Below, piece after piece: positions 39,325 through 48,611 of a DNA stretch of 64,000 nucleotides. The position numbers were made by a program, and so were the translations under genes. Origin of the DNA: Bacteroidales bacterium (lineage in GTDB: Bacteria > Bacteroidota > Bacteroidia > Bacteroidales > VadinHA17). Under the pieces are notes generated by a model, which searched no databases, had not been told where the DNA came from, and was given only the letters and a program-made list of their open reading frames with translations. Position 1 is the first letter of the stretch. Each line of letters begins with the position of its first letter. The stretch covers positions 186,001 through 250,000 of the forward strand of contig JADKBK010000008.1 of the NCBI GenBank assembly GCA_016715075.1. The letters run 5' to 3'.

Positions 39325-40731
39325 ATGATAAACAGAATGATTTTCAGAATTTTCAGGCCGTTTCTGGTCAGCAACCTACTTCTTCTTCTGTTCTTTTCTG
39401 CAAAATCGGATGATCTCAGGGTTGGGGCTTCAGCCGTGAAAATAACACCTCCCCTTGGAGTGCCGCTTGCAGGTCAGTATTATGACAGAGGTGCAACAGC
39501 TGTACATGATGATCTGTATGCCAAAGCCATGGTAATAGAAAAAAATGGTGTAAAAGTTGCAATAGTCTCCTGCGATCTTGTTGATATAGGAAAGGACCTG
39601 GTCCCTGCAGCAAGGAGACTGGCCATGAAATCGACCGGAATCCCGGAAGATCACATCATGATTAGCGCAACTCATTCGCATACAGGTCCTGTTATACCTT
39701 CCCCCGGGAACATTAACTCTTCACAGGGCTCAGTACCTGAAATACTTACCGCATATATGGCAAAACTGCCGGGTTTGATCTCCGAAAGCATAAAACAGGC
39801 AAATGAGAATCTGAAGCCAGCCATTATTGCCGGCGGTTTAGGTCACGAAGAGACAATCAGTTTCAACCGCCGCTTCTTTATGACCGACGGAACAGTAGGA
39901 TGGAATCCGGGAAAGATGAATCCAATGATAATAAAACCTGCCGGACCAATCGATCCTGATGTATCGGTTCTCTATGCTGAGACTGCCGATGGAGTGCCAG
40001 TTTCTACATATGTGAATTTTGCCCTGCATCTGGACATAACCGGAGGACTTGAAATCTCTGCAGACATGCCATATACACTTGCAAAGATTCTTGGTGAAGT
40101 AAAAAGTCAGAACATGATTACGATGTTTACCCAGGGATGCTGTGGAAATATAAACCATATAAATGTAAAAACTGCGGAAGAACAATCGGGCAATGCTGAA
40201 GCAGAGCGAATAGGCACAGTTCTGGCTGGCGAAGTAATTAGAACATGTACCAGACTGAAACCTCTTACCGTCGGAACAATCTCGGTCAGTTCTGAAATAG
40301 TATCTCTTCCTCTCGCCGTAATTTCAACAGCCGAGCTGCCCTGGGCAAGGGAAATCACCTCAAAATATGGCAAACCTGATGCTGCTCCTTTTATGGATAT
40401 GGTGAAGGCTTTTAAAATTCTTGAGATAAATGACAGGAAAGGGAAAGCACTTGAAGCTGAAATACAGGTTATAGCACTTGGTGATTCCTGTGCAATAGTG
40501 AGTCTCCCCGGGGAGGTTTTCACAGAACTGGGAATGTACATTAAAAGCAGGTCGCCCTATCCGTTTACAATAGTGGAAGAGCTGGCAAATGTGTCTGTCG
40601 ATTATGTTCCCGACATGAAAGCCTGCATTGAAGGAAATTATGAACCCATTAGCGCAAGATGTGCACCGGGTTCAGGAGAGCTCCTGGCAAAGAAAGCAAT
40701 TGAGATGCTCTGGGAGTTAAAGAAAAATTGA
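39325..40731 (+). CDS. Second short neutral-ceramidase-fold protein
   Basis: A 468-residue exported protein (signal about 1-28, ending FFSAKS). Like the 31331 protein it has the ceramidase-fold zinc motifs: SATHSHTGP (H117, H119), NFALHLDIT (H235), LPGEVF and YEPISARCAPGSG. The nucleophile motif is GCCGNINH (271-278) where classical enzymes have GDVSPN. It also lacks the C-terminal domain. The two paralogues share no lipid anchor: this one has a Sec signal and no lipobox. It ends 65 bp before the ECF sigma gene and may be upstream of the PUL promoter. Confidence 0.8.
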   Translation: MINRMIFRIFRPFLVSNLLLLLFFSAKSDDLRVGASAVKITPPLGVPLAGQYYDRGATAVHDDLYAKAMVIEKNGVKVAIVSCDLVDIGKDLVPAARRLAMKSTGIPEDHIMISATHSHTGPVIPSPGNINSSQGSVPEILTAYMAKLPGLISESIKQANENLKPAIIAGGLGHEETISFNRRFFMTDGTVGWNPGKMNPMIIKPAGPIDPDVSVLYAETADGVPVSTYVNFALHLDITGGLEISADMPYTLAKILGEVKSQNMITMFTQGCCGNINHINVKTAEEQSGNAEAERIGTVLAGEVIRTCTRLKPLTVGTISVSSEIVSLPLAVISTAELPWAREITSKYGKPDAAPFMDMVKAFKILEINDRKGKALEAEIQVIALGDSCAIVSLPGEVFTELGMYIKSRSPYPFTIVEELANVSVDYVPDMKACIEGNYEPISARCAPGSGELLAKKAIEMLWELKKN

Positions 40732-40759
40732 TTTTAAAGTAAAATAATTGCTACATTTA
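40727..40759 (+). promoter_or_regulatory. Possible promoter of the ECF sigma gene
   Basis: ATTG (40727-40730) and TACATTTA (40752-40759) are separated by 21 bp. Both boxes deviate from the TTTG/TAnnTTTG consensus by one base. It is the only candidate I can see in the 65-bp gap. Confidence 0.25.
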
Positions 40760-40796
40760 GTTTCCTATTTTACCTCTAAAATGTCCATGCCTTTGT

Positions 40797-41360
40797 ATGA
40801 GTCTTAGGGAAAAGGAACTAATCTCCGGCTTACAGCTGGGTAACAAGGCTACTTTTGATTTTCTGTTCAGAAGTTATTATTCCGGATTATGTTCCTATGC
40901 CAACATTTATCTTAAATCACCCGATATTTCTGAAGAGATAGTCCAGGAAGTCTTTGTAAGACTATGGGAAAGGCATTGCAAAATTCTGATTCACACCTCT
41001 ATAAGGGCATATCTGTATCAGAGTGTTTTCAACGGATGTATTAATTATCTTAAAAGTGTCCAGACATCCGGATTCAAACACGTCGATCTGGAAGATGTAA
41101 GTATTCGAAATGAACTATTATCAATGGATCTTAGTGATAATGAGTTCTCAAATATCTTTTCAGAGGAGGTTGAAAAGGATCTTGAATCGGCTATAAACGA
41201 TCTTCCTGACCAGTGCCGAAAAATCTTCATATTGAGCAGAATGGATAATCTTACATACGGTGAAATATCAGAGCTGCTCAAAGTCTCCAGGAGTACTGTA
41301 AAAACCCAGATGTCACGGGCAATGAGCAGGATTCTTAAACAAATGAAAAAATATTTCTAA
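40797..41360 (+). CDS. ECF sigma factor (Bacteroidota type)
   Basis: A 187-residue sigma-70-family factor of the extracytoplasmic-function type. The region 2 helix is near the N-terminus (NKATFDFLFRSYYSGLCSYANIYL, with the -10-binding VQEVFVRLWERH) and region 4 at the C-terminus (LPDQCRKIFILSRMDNLTYGEISELLKVSRSTVKTQM). It has no anti-sigma part. It is immediately upstream of the FecR gene and the SusC receptor, the usual order for a trans-envelope signalling system that switches on a PUL when the glycan is bound. Confidence 0.9.
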   Translation: MSLREKELISGLQLGNKATFDFLFRSYYSGLCSYANIYLKSPDISEEIVQEVFVRLWERHCKILIHTSIRAYLYQSVFNGCINYLKSVQTSGFKHVDLEDVSIRNELLSMDLSDNEFSNIFSEEVEKDLESAINDLPDQCRKIFILSRMDNLTYGEISELLKVSRSTVKTQMSRAMSRILKQMKKYF

Positions 41361-41423
41361 AAATAAAGTGAATCCTGTAGACCAGATACAGAGTTTGTTG
41401 TCTTAGTATCATCAGGGATTATA

Positions 41424-42494
41424 ATGAAAAAGGACTTATTATCAGAAAAAGAAGTCAGTAACTTAATAATCAAGATATTGACAGATCAGGCATCACCTGA
41501 CGAATGCCTCGTGCTTGATAAATGGGTTAAGAAATCTGATGAGAACAGACTTTTTTTTCTTCATTTCAGAAATATATGGATGGCCAGCTCCCAGGTAATA
41601 AAGGCTGAGAAGACAAACATTCCAAAAGCTCTTGAAATCGTCAATCATAAGATTAATGAAATTAATCCGGATGAAGTCCGGTTAAATGGTAAAAAGGTTT
41701 TCCCCGGGAGAAAAAGTAATCTGTTCAGTTATGTAAGGATAGCTGCGCTGTGGGTACTTATCTTCGGTATGGGTGCTCTTTTTTCGATGCTGTTCCTTAA
41801 GCCTGAAAAAATCCTGAATTTTAATTCAGCCGTATCTGTTATAACGCCAAGGGGGTCCAAAGCTCTCACAGTTCTCCCTGATGGGTCTGTAGTTTGGCTT
41901 AATGCCGGCAGCAGGATTGAGTACAAAATTACAAAGAATAATGCTGTCCGGGAAGTTACAATCGATGGGGAAGCATATTTCAAAGTTTCAAAAGATCCCG
42001 GCCACCCTTTTATCGTAAATGCTGAAGAAATGATTATTAAGGCTTATGGCACTGAATTCAATGTAAAGGCATATCATGAGGATAAGGTGGTGGAAACAAC
42101 GCTGGTTGATGGTTCTGTAAGCGTGGAAATAAAAAATAAAACTTCCAACAAGACTGTTCTTAAACCAGATGAGCAGGCAATTTACTATAAGCCAACAGCG
42201 GAACAATTTGAGAACTTTCTTGTTACGAAGGGTATTGATCCTGCTTTATATACTCTCTGGATAAATGATCGTTTGCAGATAAAGGGAGAGACACTTGAGG
42301 GCCTTTCAATAATGTTAGAAAGAAAATATGATGTTACGATTCATTTTGATGATAATTTCCTGAAAGGACTTCGTTTTACCGGAATAATAGAAAATGAAAC
42401 GATTGAGCAGATTCTGGAGCTTATTAAAATATCTTCCAATGTCGATTACAAAATCGAAGGCAGGGAAATATGGCTTTCAAAAACCCGAAAATAA
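41424..42494 (+). CDS. FecR-type anti-sigma factor
   Basis: A 356-residue inner-membrane anti-sigma factor. The N-terminal cytoplasmic anti-sigma domain (about 1-100) ends in KWVKKSDENR..., a single transmembrane helix lies at about 104-125 (RIAALWVLIFGMGALFSMLFL), the FecR domain at about 135-240 (VITPRGSKALTVLPDGSVVWLNAGS, GEAYFKVSKDPGHPF) and a DUF4974 domain at the end (GETLEGLSIMLERKYDV). DUF4974 and the receptor's STN domain are expected to touch in the periplasm. It lies between the ECF sigma gene and SusC. It likely holds the sigma factor inactive until the receptor reports substrate. Confidence 0.9.
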   Translation: MKKDLLSEKEVSNLIIKILTDQASPDECLVLDKWVKKSDENRLFFLHFRNIWMASSQVIKAEKTNIPKALEIVNHKINEINPDEVRLNGKKVFPGRKSNLFSYVRIAALWVLIFGMGALFSMLFLKPEKILNFNSAVSVITPRGSKALTVLPDGSVVWLNAGSRIEYKITKNNAVREVTIDGEAYFKVSKDPGHPFIVNAEEMIIKAYGTEFNVKAYHEDKVVETTLVDGSVSVEIKNKTSNKTVLKPDEQAIYYKPTAEQFENFLVTKGIDPALYTLWINDRLQIKGETLEGLSIMLERKYDVTIHFDDNFLKGLRFTGIIENETIEQILELIKISSNVDYKIEGREIWLSKTRK

Positions 42495-42539
42495 AGACAA
42501 CTGATAACGACCCGATAAAACATAAACCAACAATAATTT

Positions 42540-45500
42540 ATGAAAAGACGATCCGCGAGGCTCAGGCACATTATACTTATTCTGGTATTTATTATGTTAC
42601 AGATTAGCCAGGTCAGGGCTCAATCTGAGAAGCTGGCATTAACGGGTGCCCCAACCAATCTCCCTGGCCTTTTTTCATTTATCCAGGAAAAATATGGTTA
42701 CAGGTTTTTTTACAATAATGATCTTGTAAAGCCTGATGTGAGTATAAAACTGAGTTCTCCGGAGATGACCATGCAGGATTTGCTGAGGGAGCTGTCCCAG
42801 AAGACTGGCCTCAGCTTCCGGCTAATGGAGAATAAACTGATCGTTGTTGAGGATCCGGCCAAACAAACAACAATCACAATTAAGGGGAATGTGATATCCG
42901 GAGCTGATAACCAGCCTTTGCCCGGGGTAAACGTACTGGCAAAAGGAACATTTAATGGTGTTATAACAAATAGTGACGGATCTTATCAGATTACTGTACA
43001 GTCAAACGCAATCCTGGTCTTCTCCTTTATCGGATTCCTGCCACAGGAAATTCCGGTTCAGGGAAAGAATCAGATTGATATAACTCTTAATGAGAATATA
43101 ACCCAGATGAGTGAAGTTGTGGTTACGGCACTCAACATCAACAGGACCAAAAGTTCTCTTGGGTATTCAGTGACTTCCATCAAGGGTGATAATCTGAATC
43201 AGGCCAAGGAAAATAACGTAATAAATACACTTTCAGGTAAGGTTGCAGGACTTCAGATCTCAAAGGCGGCCTCGGGTGTTGACGGATCAAGTCGTGTAAT
43301 CCTGAGAGGTGTTGCTTCTATACTTGGTGAGAACAGGCCGCTTATTGTAGTGGATGGTATTCCTGTTGATGCCGGACATGGAGGCGGGGACCGCTGGGGA
43401 GGAACTGACCGTGGAGATGCTCTTGCCGATATCAATCCTGAAGATGTCGAGAGTATAAGTGTTCTTAAAGGTGCCGGAGCAGCTGCAGCATATGGATCCC
43501 GTGGTGCAAACGGGGTTATCCTTATCACTACCAAGAAAGGAACAGTAAGTAAAGGGCTGGGGGTCACCCTTACATCAAACTATACGAATGAATCACCGCT
43601 TCTCTATCCTGAATTTCAGAACTCTTACGGTCATGGCGCCTATGGAACATCTCCCAATAATGTACCGGATGAAGGATTCCCATGGGGATGGAGCTGGGGA
43701 CCAAAGATGGAAGGGCAGGTCTTGCCTAATTTCTATGGTACCACCTCCCCTTTTACAGTACAGAAAAATAATTACAAAGATTTTTTCCAGGCTGGCCATT
43801 CTTTTACGAATACAGTAGCCCTTGATGGCGGAAATGAAACTTCCAGCGTAAGAGCCTCATTTACAAATCAGAACAGCTCTGGGATAGTCCCTACCAATGA
43901 TCTTAAGCGCCAGACTATCTTCCTGAGGGGCTTCACCAAACTGAAAGATATTATCGAGCTTGACGGTAAGGTAACCTATATTCACAGCAACGTTCAAAAC
44001 AGACCTGGGCTTGCTGAAGCAGCGACAAATCCCGGGTACTACCTCTCCATAATGCCCAGAAACATGGTTTCAAATGACCTTCACAAATATATGGAGGATG
44101 AAGCCGGAAGGGAACAACTATGGACAACCGACTCATATACAGGCAATCCATACTGGCAATTATATAACGCAACAAACAGCGATCAGAAACACCATCTACA
44201 GGGAGTCTTCTCGGCAAAAATCATTCTTAATCCCCATCTGAACATCCTGGTTCGCTCCGGGATGGACTACACTAACCAGTCAGCACATAACCAGATAGCA
44301 AAAGGAAGTCTCGCCAATTATCTTCACGGATATGTAGGCAATTCGATGAGTGATTACCTGGAATGGAACAGTGACTTCCTGGCTAGTTATGCCATAAAGG
44401 TACAGGATGATATTAACCTGAGTATCAGCATGGGTGGTAACTACCGGTATAATAACTATAAAGGAATTTCACAATCAGGAAGCAACCTGAGAATAAATGA
44501 TTTTTTTGCTATTTCCAACTGCGGAAGCTATTATACCTCTGAGGGATTCTCTGAAAAAGCAGTTGCTTCTGTATATGGACTTGGATCAGCTTCTTTTAAG
44601 GATTTTCTCTATTTTGATTTCACACTCAGGAATGACTGGTCCTCGACCCTGCCTGCTGCCAATAACTCATATTTCTACCACTCTGAAAACCTTAGCTTTT
44701 TGTTTACCAACGCTTTAAATATAAAATCTGATATATTTTCATCCGGCAAGCTGAGAGGATCTTTTGCGAGGGTCGGGAATGATACCGGACCTTATAATAC
44801 ACAGCAGTATTACAGTGTCAGTCAGTCGCAACTGCCATATCCTATGGGCAACTTCAGTGATATACTTGCATCATACGATCTTCAGCCAGAAATAACCAGT
44901 TCCTGGGAAATAGGAACAAACCTTGGTTTTCTTAAAAATATTATCACCCTCGATTTCACCTATTACACTAATAAGTCGAATAACCAGATTATGGACATTC
45001 CGCTTCCTCCTGCCTCGGGTTACTCAAGCAAGAGGACAAATGCAGCCCATCTGAAAAACAGGGGCTATGAAATACAGATTGATGCCAAAGCCATTCAGGG
45101 CAAGGCATTAAACTGGAATATTGCGGCAACATGGTCTAAAAACAAATCTGAGGTCACAAGCCTTTATGGTGATCTGGAATCAATAATCCTTGAGGACTCA
45201 TGGATAGCTACAATACAGGCCAGACCAGGAGATGAGTATGGTGTTATCTATGCATGGGATTATAAACGTGACAGTTATGGACGAAAACTAATCGACGACA
45301 AGGGTTATGCTCAGAAAGGTGATTACAAGAAAATGGGATCGATTAACCCTGACTGGATTGGGGGTATCTCCAACAGTCTCTCCTACAGAAATTTCGCACT
45401 CTCCTTCCTCGTTGATATAAGGAAAGGAGGAGATATAGCTTCAATGGGTAAAGCCTACAGGGCTCTTTTCGGTACCTCGGCAGAATCACTTGAAGGCAGA

Positions 45501-45935
45501 GAAGGCTGGTATACCACACACGACCCTGACTACCAGTATTCAGTTCCCCTGCCGGGTGTTGATCCCAGGGGATTTATAGAAAGCGGAATTAATGAGAATA
45601 CTGGTCAGCCAAATACTGTTCCGGTGGATCCGATTTACCGGTGGTATAATATCTGGTCTAAAGAGATCGGAACCGAATGGCTCGTAGATGCGACAAACAT
45701 CCGACTCAGGGAACTGGTTCTCGCCTATTCTTTACCAAGGAAATTACTTGCCGGAACTCCGCTTTCTGATGTGCAGATCTCACTTGTTGGAAGAAATCTC
45801 TTCTTCTTCTATAATGCCATGAATGATGTGGATCCTGAATCAGGTTATTCAAGCGGTAATACAGGCGGAGGCTTTGAACATAACGCTATTCCGACATTAA
45901 GAAGTCTGGGTTTCAATGTTAAAATAGGATTTTAA
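42540..45935 (+). CDS. SusC-like TonB-dependent outer-membrane receptor
   Basis: An 1131-residue outer-membrane transporter. Signal about 1-27 (VRAQ), STN domain about 30-105 (LPGLFSFIQEKYGYRFFYNND, MTMQDLLRELSQKTGL), CarboxypepD_reg-like domain (GNVISGADNQPLPGVNVLAKGTFNGV), TonB-box/plug region (MSEVVVTALNINRTKSSLGY; GRNLIV-type plug with GVNGVILITTKKG), then a beta barrel ending in a terminal Phe (NVKIGF). The STN domain is the link to the FecR anti-sigma factor. It is followed 12 bp later by the SusD frame, so the two form the typical SusC/D import pair for an oligosaccharide larger than porins pass. Confidence 0.95.
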   Translation: MKRRSARLRHIILILVFIMLQISQVRAQSEKLALTGAPTNLPGLFSFIQEKYGYRFFYNNDLVKPDVSIKLSSPEMTMQDLLRELSQKTGLSFRLMENKLIVVEDPAKQTTITIKGNVISGADNQPLPGVNVLAKGTFNGVITNSDGSYQITVQSNAILVFSFIGFLPQEIPVQGKNQIDITLNENITQMSEVVVTALNINRTKSSLGYSVTSIKGDNLNQAKENNVINTLSGKVAGLQISKAASGVDGSSRVILRGVASILGENRPLIVVDGIPVDAGHGGGDRWGGTDRGDALADINPEDVESISVLKGAGAAAAYGSRGANGVILITTKKGTVSKGLGVTLTSNYTNESPLLYPEFQNSYGHGAYGTSPNNVPDEGFPWGWSWGPKMEGQVLPNFYGTTSPFTVQKNNYKDFFQAGHSFTNTVALDGGNETSSVRASFTNQNSSGIVPTNDLKRQTIFLRGFTKLKDIIELDGKVTYIHSNVQNRPGLAEAATNPGYYLSIMPRNMVSNDLHKYMEDEAGREQLWTTDSYTGNPYWQLYNATNSDQKHHLQGVFSAKIILNPHLNILVRSGMDYTNQSAHNQIAKGSLANYLHGYVGNSMSDYLEWNSDFLASYAIKVQDDINLSISMGGNYRYNNYKGISQSGSNLRINDFFAISNCGSYYTSEGFSEKAVASVYGLGSASFKDFLYFDFTLRNDWSSTLPAANNSYFYHSENLSFLFTNALNIKSDIFSSGKLRGSFARVGNDTGPYNTQQYYSVSQSQLPYPMGNFSDILASYDLQPEITSSWEIGTNLGFLKNIITLDFTYYTNKSNNQIMDIPLPPASGYSSKRTNAAHLKNRGYEIQIDAKAIQGKALNWNIAATWSKNKSEVTSLYGDLESIILEDSWIATIQARPGDEYGVIYAWDYKRDSYGRKLIDDKGYAQKGDYKKMGSINPDWIGGISNSLSYRNFALSFLVDIRKGGDIASMGKAYRALFGTSAESLEGREGWYTTHDPDYQYSVPLPGVDPRGFIESGINENTGQPNTVPVDPIYRWYNIWSKEIGTEWLVDATNIRLRELVLAYSLPRKLLAGTPLSDVQISLVGRNLFFFYNAMNDVDPESGYSSGNTGGGFEHNAIPTLRSLGFNVKIGF

Positions 45936-45973
45936 TTACAGAAAAGATGATTTTAATTCAACCAATAAAATTC

Positions 45974-47455
45974 ATGAAAAGAGGTATTTTTCTGCCGGCA
46001 GCATTGTTTGTATCTATATTATTATCAGGATGCAATGAGAGTCTTGTGGAAATGAATACAGATCCATTGAGACTTTCCGGACTGCCCGACGAATATCTTT
46101 TTACTACAGCCGTCAGACTTACAGTTGGTGATGTGAGCAACTATGATACAAGATTCGGATGCCAGTATGCACATGTTTATGTGGAAAACTCAGAAAACAG
46201 GGCTGCCGATGCATATAAGGATTTCCATACCCAGGATGTTTACAAGGATATGTTTGCCCAGGCTTATCTCAATCCGCTGCGATATATAATCAAGGTAATA
46301 AGTATGACTTCTGAAGGAGAGACAAAGAATCCGGTAAGAAATGCCATAGCAAAAATTGTGGCAGTAGTTGAATTTTCAAGAGTAACGGATTGTTTCGGAG
46401 ATATTCCTTATTTCGAAGGAGCCAGAGGCATGAATAACATCCTTTACCCTAAATATGATAAGCAGGAATTAATTTATCAGGATATGATGGACCAGCTGAA
46501 GAGTGCAGTAGAGATCCTCAAAACAGCTGATCCTGAAATGGCTTATGAAGGAGCTGATCCCATATATGGTAATCACCTTACCAAATGGGCAGATTTTGCC
46601 AACTCCATGCGTCTGCGGCTTGCTATGCGGACAAGGTTTGTTGATCCGGCCGGCAGTGCTGCTGTTATAGCGGAATGCATGAACGAACCCTTTATTGAGG
46701 ACAATGATGGCAACTTCGGTATTAAATACCAGGAAAGTGAAATTCCCGAACTTTATAATCCCTGGAATGATGTACGTAAACACCAGAACTGGAAAATGAG
46801 TGATAAATTTGTAGAATGGCTTAAGGGATCAAATGATCCAAGACTCAGGATTTTCGTCGATACAACAAAAACAGGTGAATATAAGGGATTTATAAACGGG
46901 TTGACAGACCAGGAACAATCAAAATACCAGTGGGAGGATTTTTCAAATCCTAAACCTGCACTTTACGCAAAGGATATGTCGCAGAATATGATGTGTGCTT
47001 CTGAAGTATGGTTCCTGAGGGCAGAAGCGGCTCTCTTTGGTCTGGCTCCGGGCGATGCCAACCAGATGTACCAGGAAGGAATAAGAAGAAACATGTTGTT
47101 ATGGAAAGTTCCTGCAGAGGAAATAGCAGAATTCATTTCAACTGAACCGGAAGCTACTCTTAACGGATCTGATGAGAATAAGTTCAGACAGATCTCAACC
47201 CAGATGTGGATTGCCTTTACCCCTAATTTTACAGAAGCGTGGAGCAATATACGCAGAACCGGCTATCCTGTCATTCCGCAGAGAACAGATCCTGATGTAT
47301 ATTCACTGGGAGTTACAAATGGTGTTTTGCCTGCCAGATTTAAGTATTCTTCAAGTGAATACCGTACAAACCGGGCAAACCTCGATGTTGCAATTGATCA
47401 ACAGGGTCCCGATCTCATTGATACGCCTGTCTGGTGGGATGTCAGAAACAAATAA
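45974..47455 (+). CDS. SusD/RagB-family glycan-binding lipoprotein
   Basis: A 493-residue surface lipoprotein from the ATG at 45974 (leader LLSGC). The ORF reaches back to 45947, but that start adds nine residues that weaken the signal, so the later ATG is more likely. SusD/RagB blocks are DCFGDIPYFEGARG, KWADFANSMRLRLAMRTRF and WFLRAEAALFGL (helical TPR-like pairs), and a C-terminal GVLPARFKYSSSEYRTNRAN region. It binds the glycan over the SusC channel. Its sugar specificity cannot be inferred from sequence. Confidence 0.92.
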   Translation: MKRGIFLPAALFVSILLSGCNESLVEMNTDPLRLSGLPDEYLFTTAVRLTVGDVSNYDTRFGCQYAHVYVENSENRAADAYKDFHTQDVYKDMFAQAYLNPLRYIIKVISMTSEGETKNPVRNAIAKIVAVVEFSRVTDCFGDIPYFEGARGMNNILYPKYDKQELIYQDMMDQLKSAVEILKTADPEMAYEGADPIYGNHLTKWADFANSMRLRLAMRTRFVDPAGSAAVIAECMNEPFIEDNDGNFGIKYQESEIPELYNPWNDVRKHQNWKMSDKFVEWLKGSNDPRLRIFVDTTKTGEYKGFINGLTDQEQSKYQWEDFSNPKPALYAKDMSQNMMCASEVWFLRAEAALFGLAPGDANQMYQEGIRRNMLLWKVPAEEIAEFISTEPEATLNGSDENKFRQISTQMWIAFTPNFTEAWSNIRRTGYPVIPQRTDPDVYSLGVTNGVLPARFKYSSSEYRTNRANLDVAIDQQGPDLIDTPVWWDVRNK

Positions 47456-47504
47456 ACCACGATATATTAATATTTATATATGTTAAATCAATAATCAATC
47501 TATT

Positions 47505-48458
47505 ATGAAAAAGAACACATTCTTAATTCTAACCATTGTTGCTCTGATTACAGCTATGGCCATATCCTGCAAAAAGACACCCGCTCCGACAGCTGAGATT
47601 TTTGCATCCATTGACGGGTACACAGTTACATTCAATCCAACGGTAACCGATGTAAGCTCTTATGCATGGAATTTCGGAGACGGAGAAACAAGTACAGAGG
47701 TCAAACCGGAGCATACCTATGCTGTTTCCGGCACGTATACTGTTACCCTCGTTGTCAAGGGTGAAGGCGGTGAAGCTACGGCTACCAAAGATATCACAAT
47801 TGCGGCCTCACTTCTGGAAATGCTAACAGGCGGAGAAAGTGCTGCAAGCGGAAAAACATGGGTTCTTGACAGAAGCTATACGGTAGGAGACGGCGGCGGA
47901 CCGGTTATGAATGCACCATATGCACTGGCTGTTCCAAGTGCCGAGAATGTTCTTGACATCTTTGGTCTCGGAGATGAGTATGATAATGAATTTACATTTG
48001 TTTACGATGGCCATTATTCCGTTAATTCCAAGAATGGTAATGTACTTGCTGCTGCAGTATACGGATCTGCAACCCTCACTGTAATACCTGAAAGCATTGC
48101 ATGGACTGTAGGATTATGTGCAGCTTCCTGGGATGCTCCAGCTTCAGCAACATGGACTATTAATACCACAGACCTGGTGATAGATGCAGTCACTGATCCC
48201 AATGACACCAATGTTCCACCTGCCACAGAAACTGTAACTATTACCGGAAAAACCTGGATTTCCATCACCTCGGAAGCATCACAATCTTTCTTCGGCATAA
48301 AGGATTTTCCATCAACAACCCGGTTTATAATCGATGAGATCACACCTGATAAAATGAGAGTAACTTTATTGGTTTGTGCTTACTCGGATAATGGTGGTGA
48401 CCCGATGTATAATATGATGCCGTCAAATATGTTCCATCTTACTTATATCAAAAAATAG
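47505..48458 (+). CDS. PKD-domain surface lipoprotein, SusE/F position
   Basis: A 317-residue lipoprotein (leader ends AISC). A PKD-type Ig domain lies at about 25-100 (SYAWNFGDGETSTEVKPEHTYAVSGTYTVTLVV). The rest is a beta-rich domain with no recognised family (KTWVLDRSYTVGDGGGPVMN..., ITGKTWISITSEASQSFFGI). The third position after SusD is where SGBP/SusE-like glycan-binding lipoproteins occur, so substrate capture is likely. Its specificity is unknown. Confidence 0.72.
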   Translation: MKKNTFLILTIVALITAMAISCKKTPAPTAEIFASIDGYTVTFNPTVTDVSSYAWNFGDGETSTEVKPEHTYAVSGTYTVTLVVKGEGGEATATKDITIAASLLEMLTGGESAASGKTWVLDRSYTVGDGGGPVMNAPYALAVPSAENVLDIFGLGDEYDNEFTFVYDGHYSVNSKNGNVLAAAVYGSATLTVIPESIAWTVGLCAASWDAPASATWTINTTDLVIDAVTDPNDTNVPPATETVTITGKTWISITSEASQSFFGIKDFPSTTRFIIDEITPDKMRVTLLVCAYSDNGGDPMYNMMPSNMFHLTYIKK

Positions 48459-48611
48459 AGTCAGAGGAAAAGGAAAACCCGGACATTCAGAACAACTTTC
48501 AATAGATTTATTATCAGGCGTTTGCAGGAATTAAAATCCTCTGAACTAAACCTGGTAACCGGGTGTTCTGTTTTCCTGATCAAAAGAATTACTTAATATC
48601 TGATAAAGATT

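Noticed and set aside
48472..48577. Terminator formed by AGGAAAAC and TTTTCCT arms after the PKD lipoprotein gene
   Set aside because: The arms are not properly nested, are 90 bp apart and are not followed by a T run, so the support is weak.
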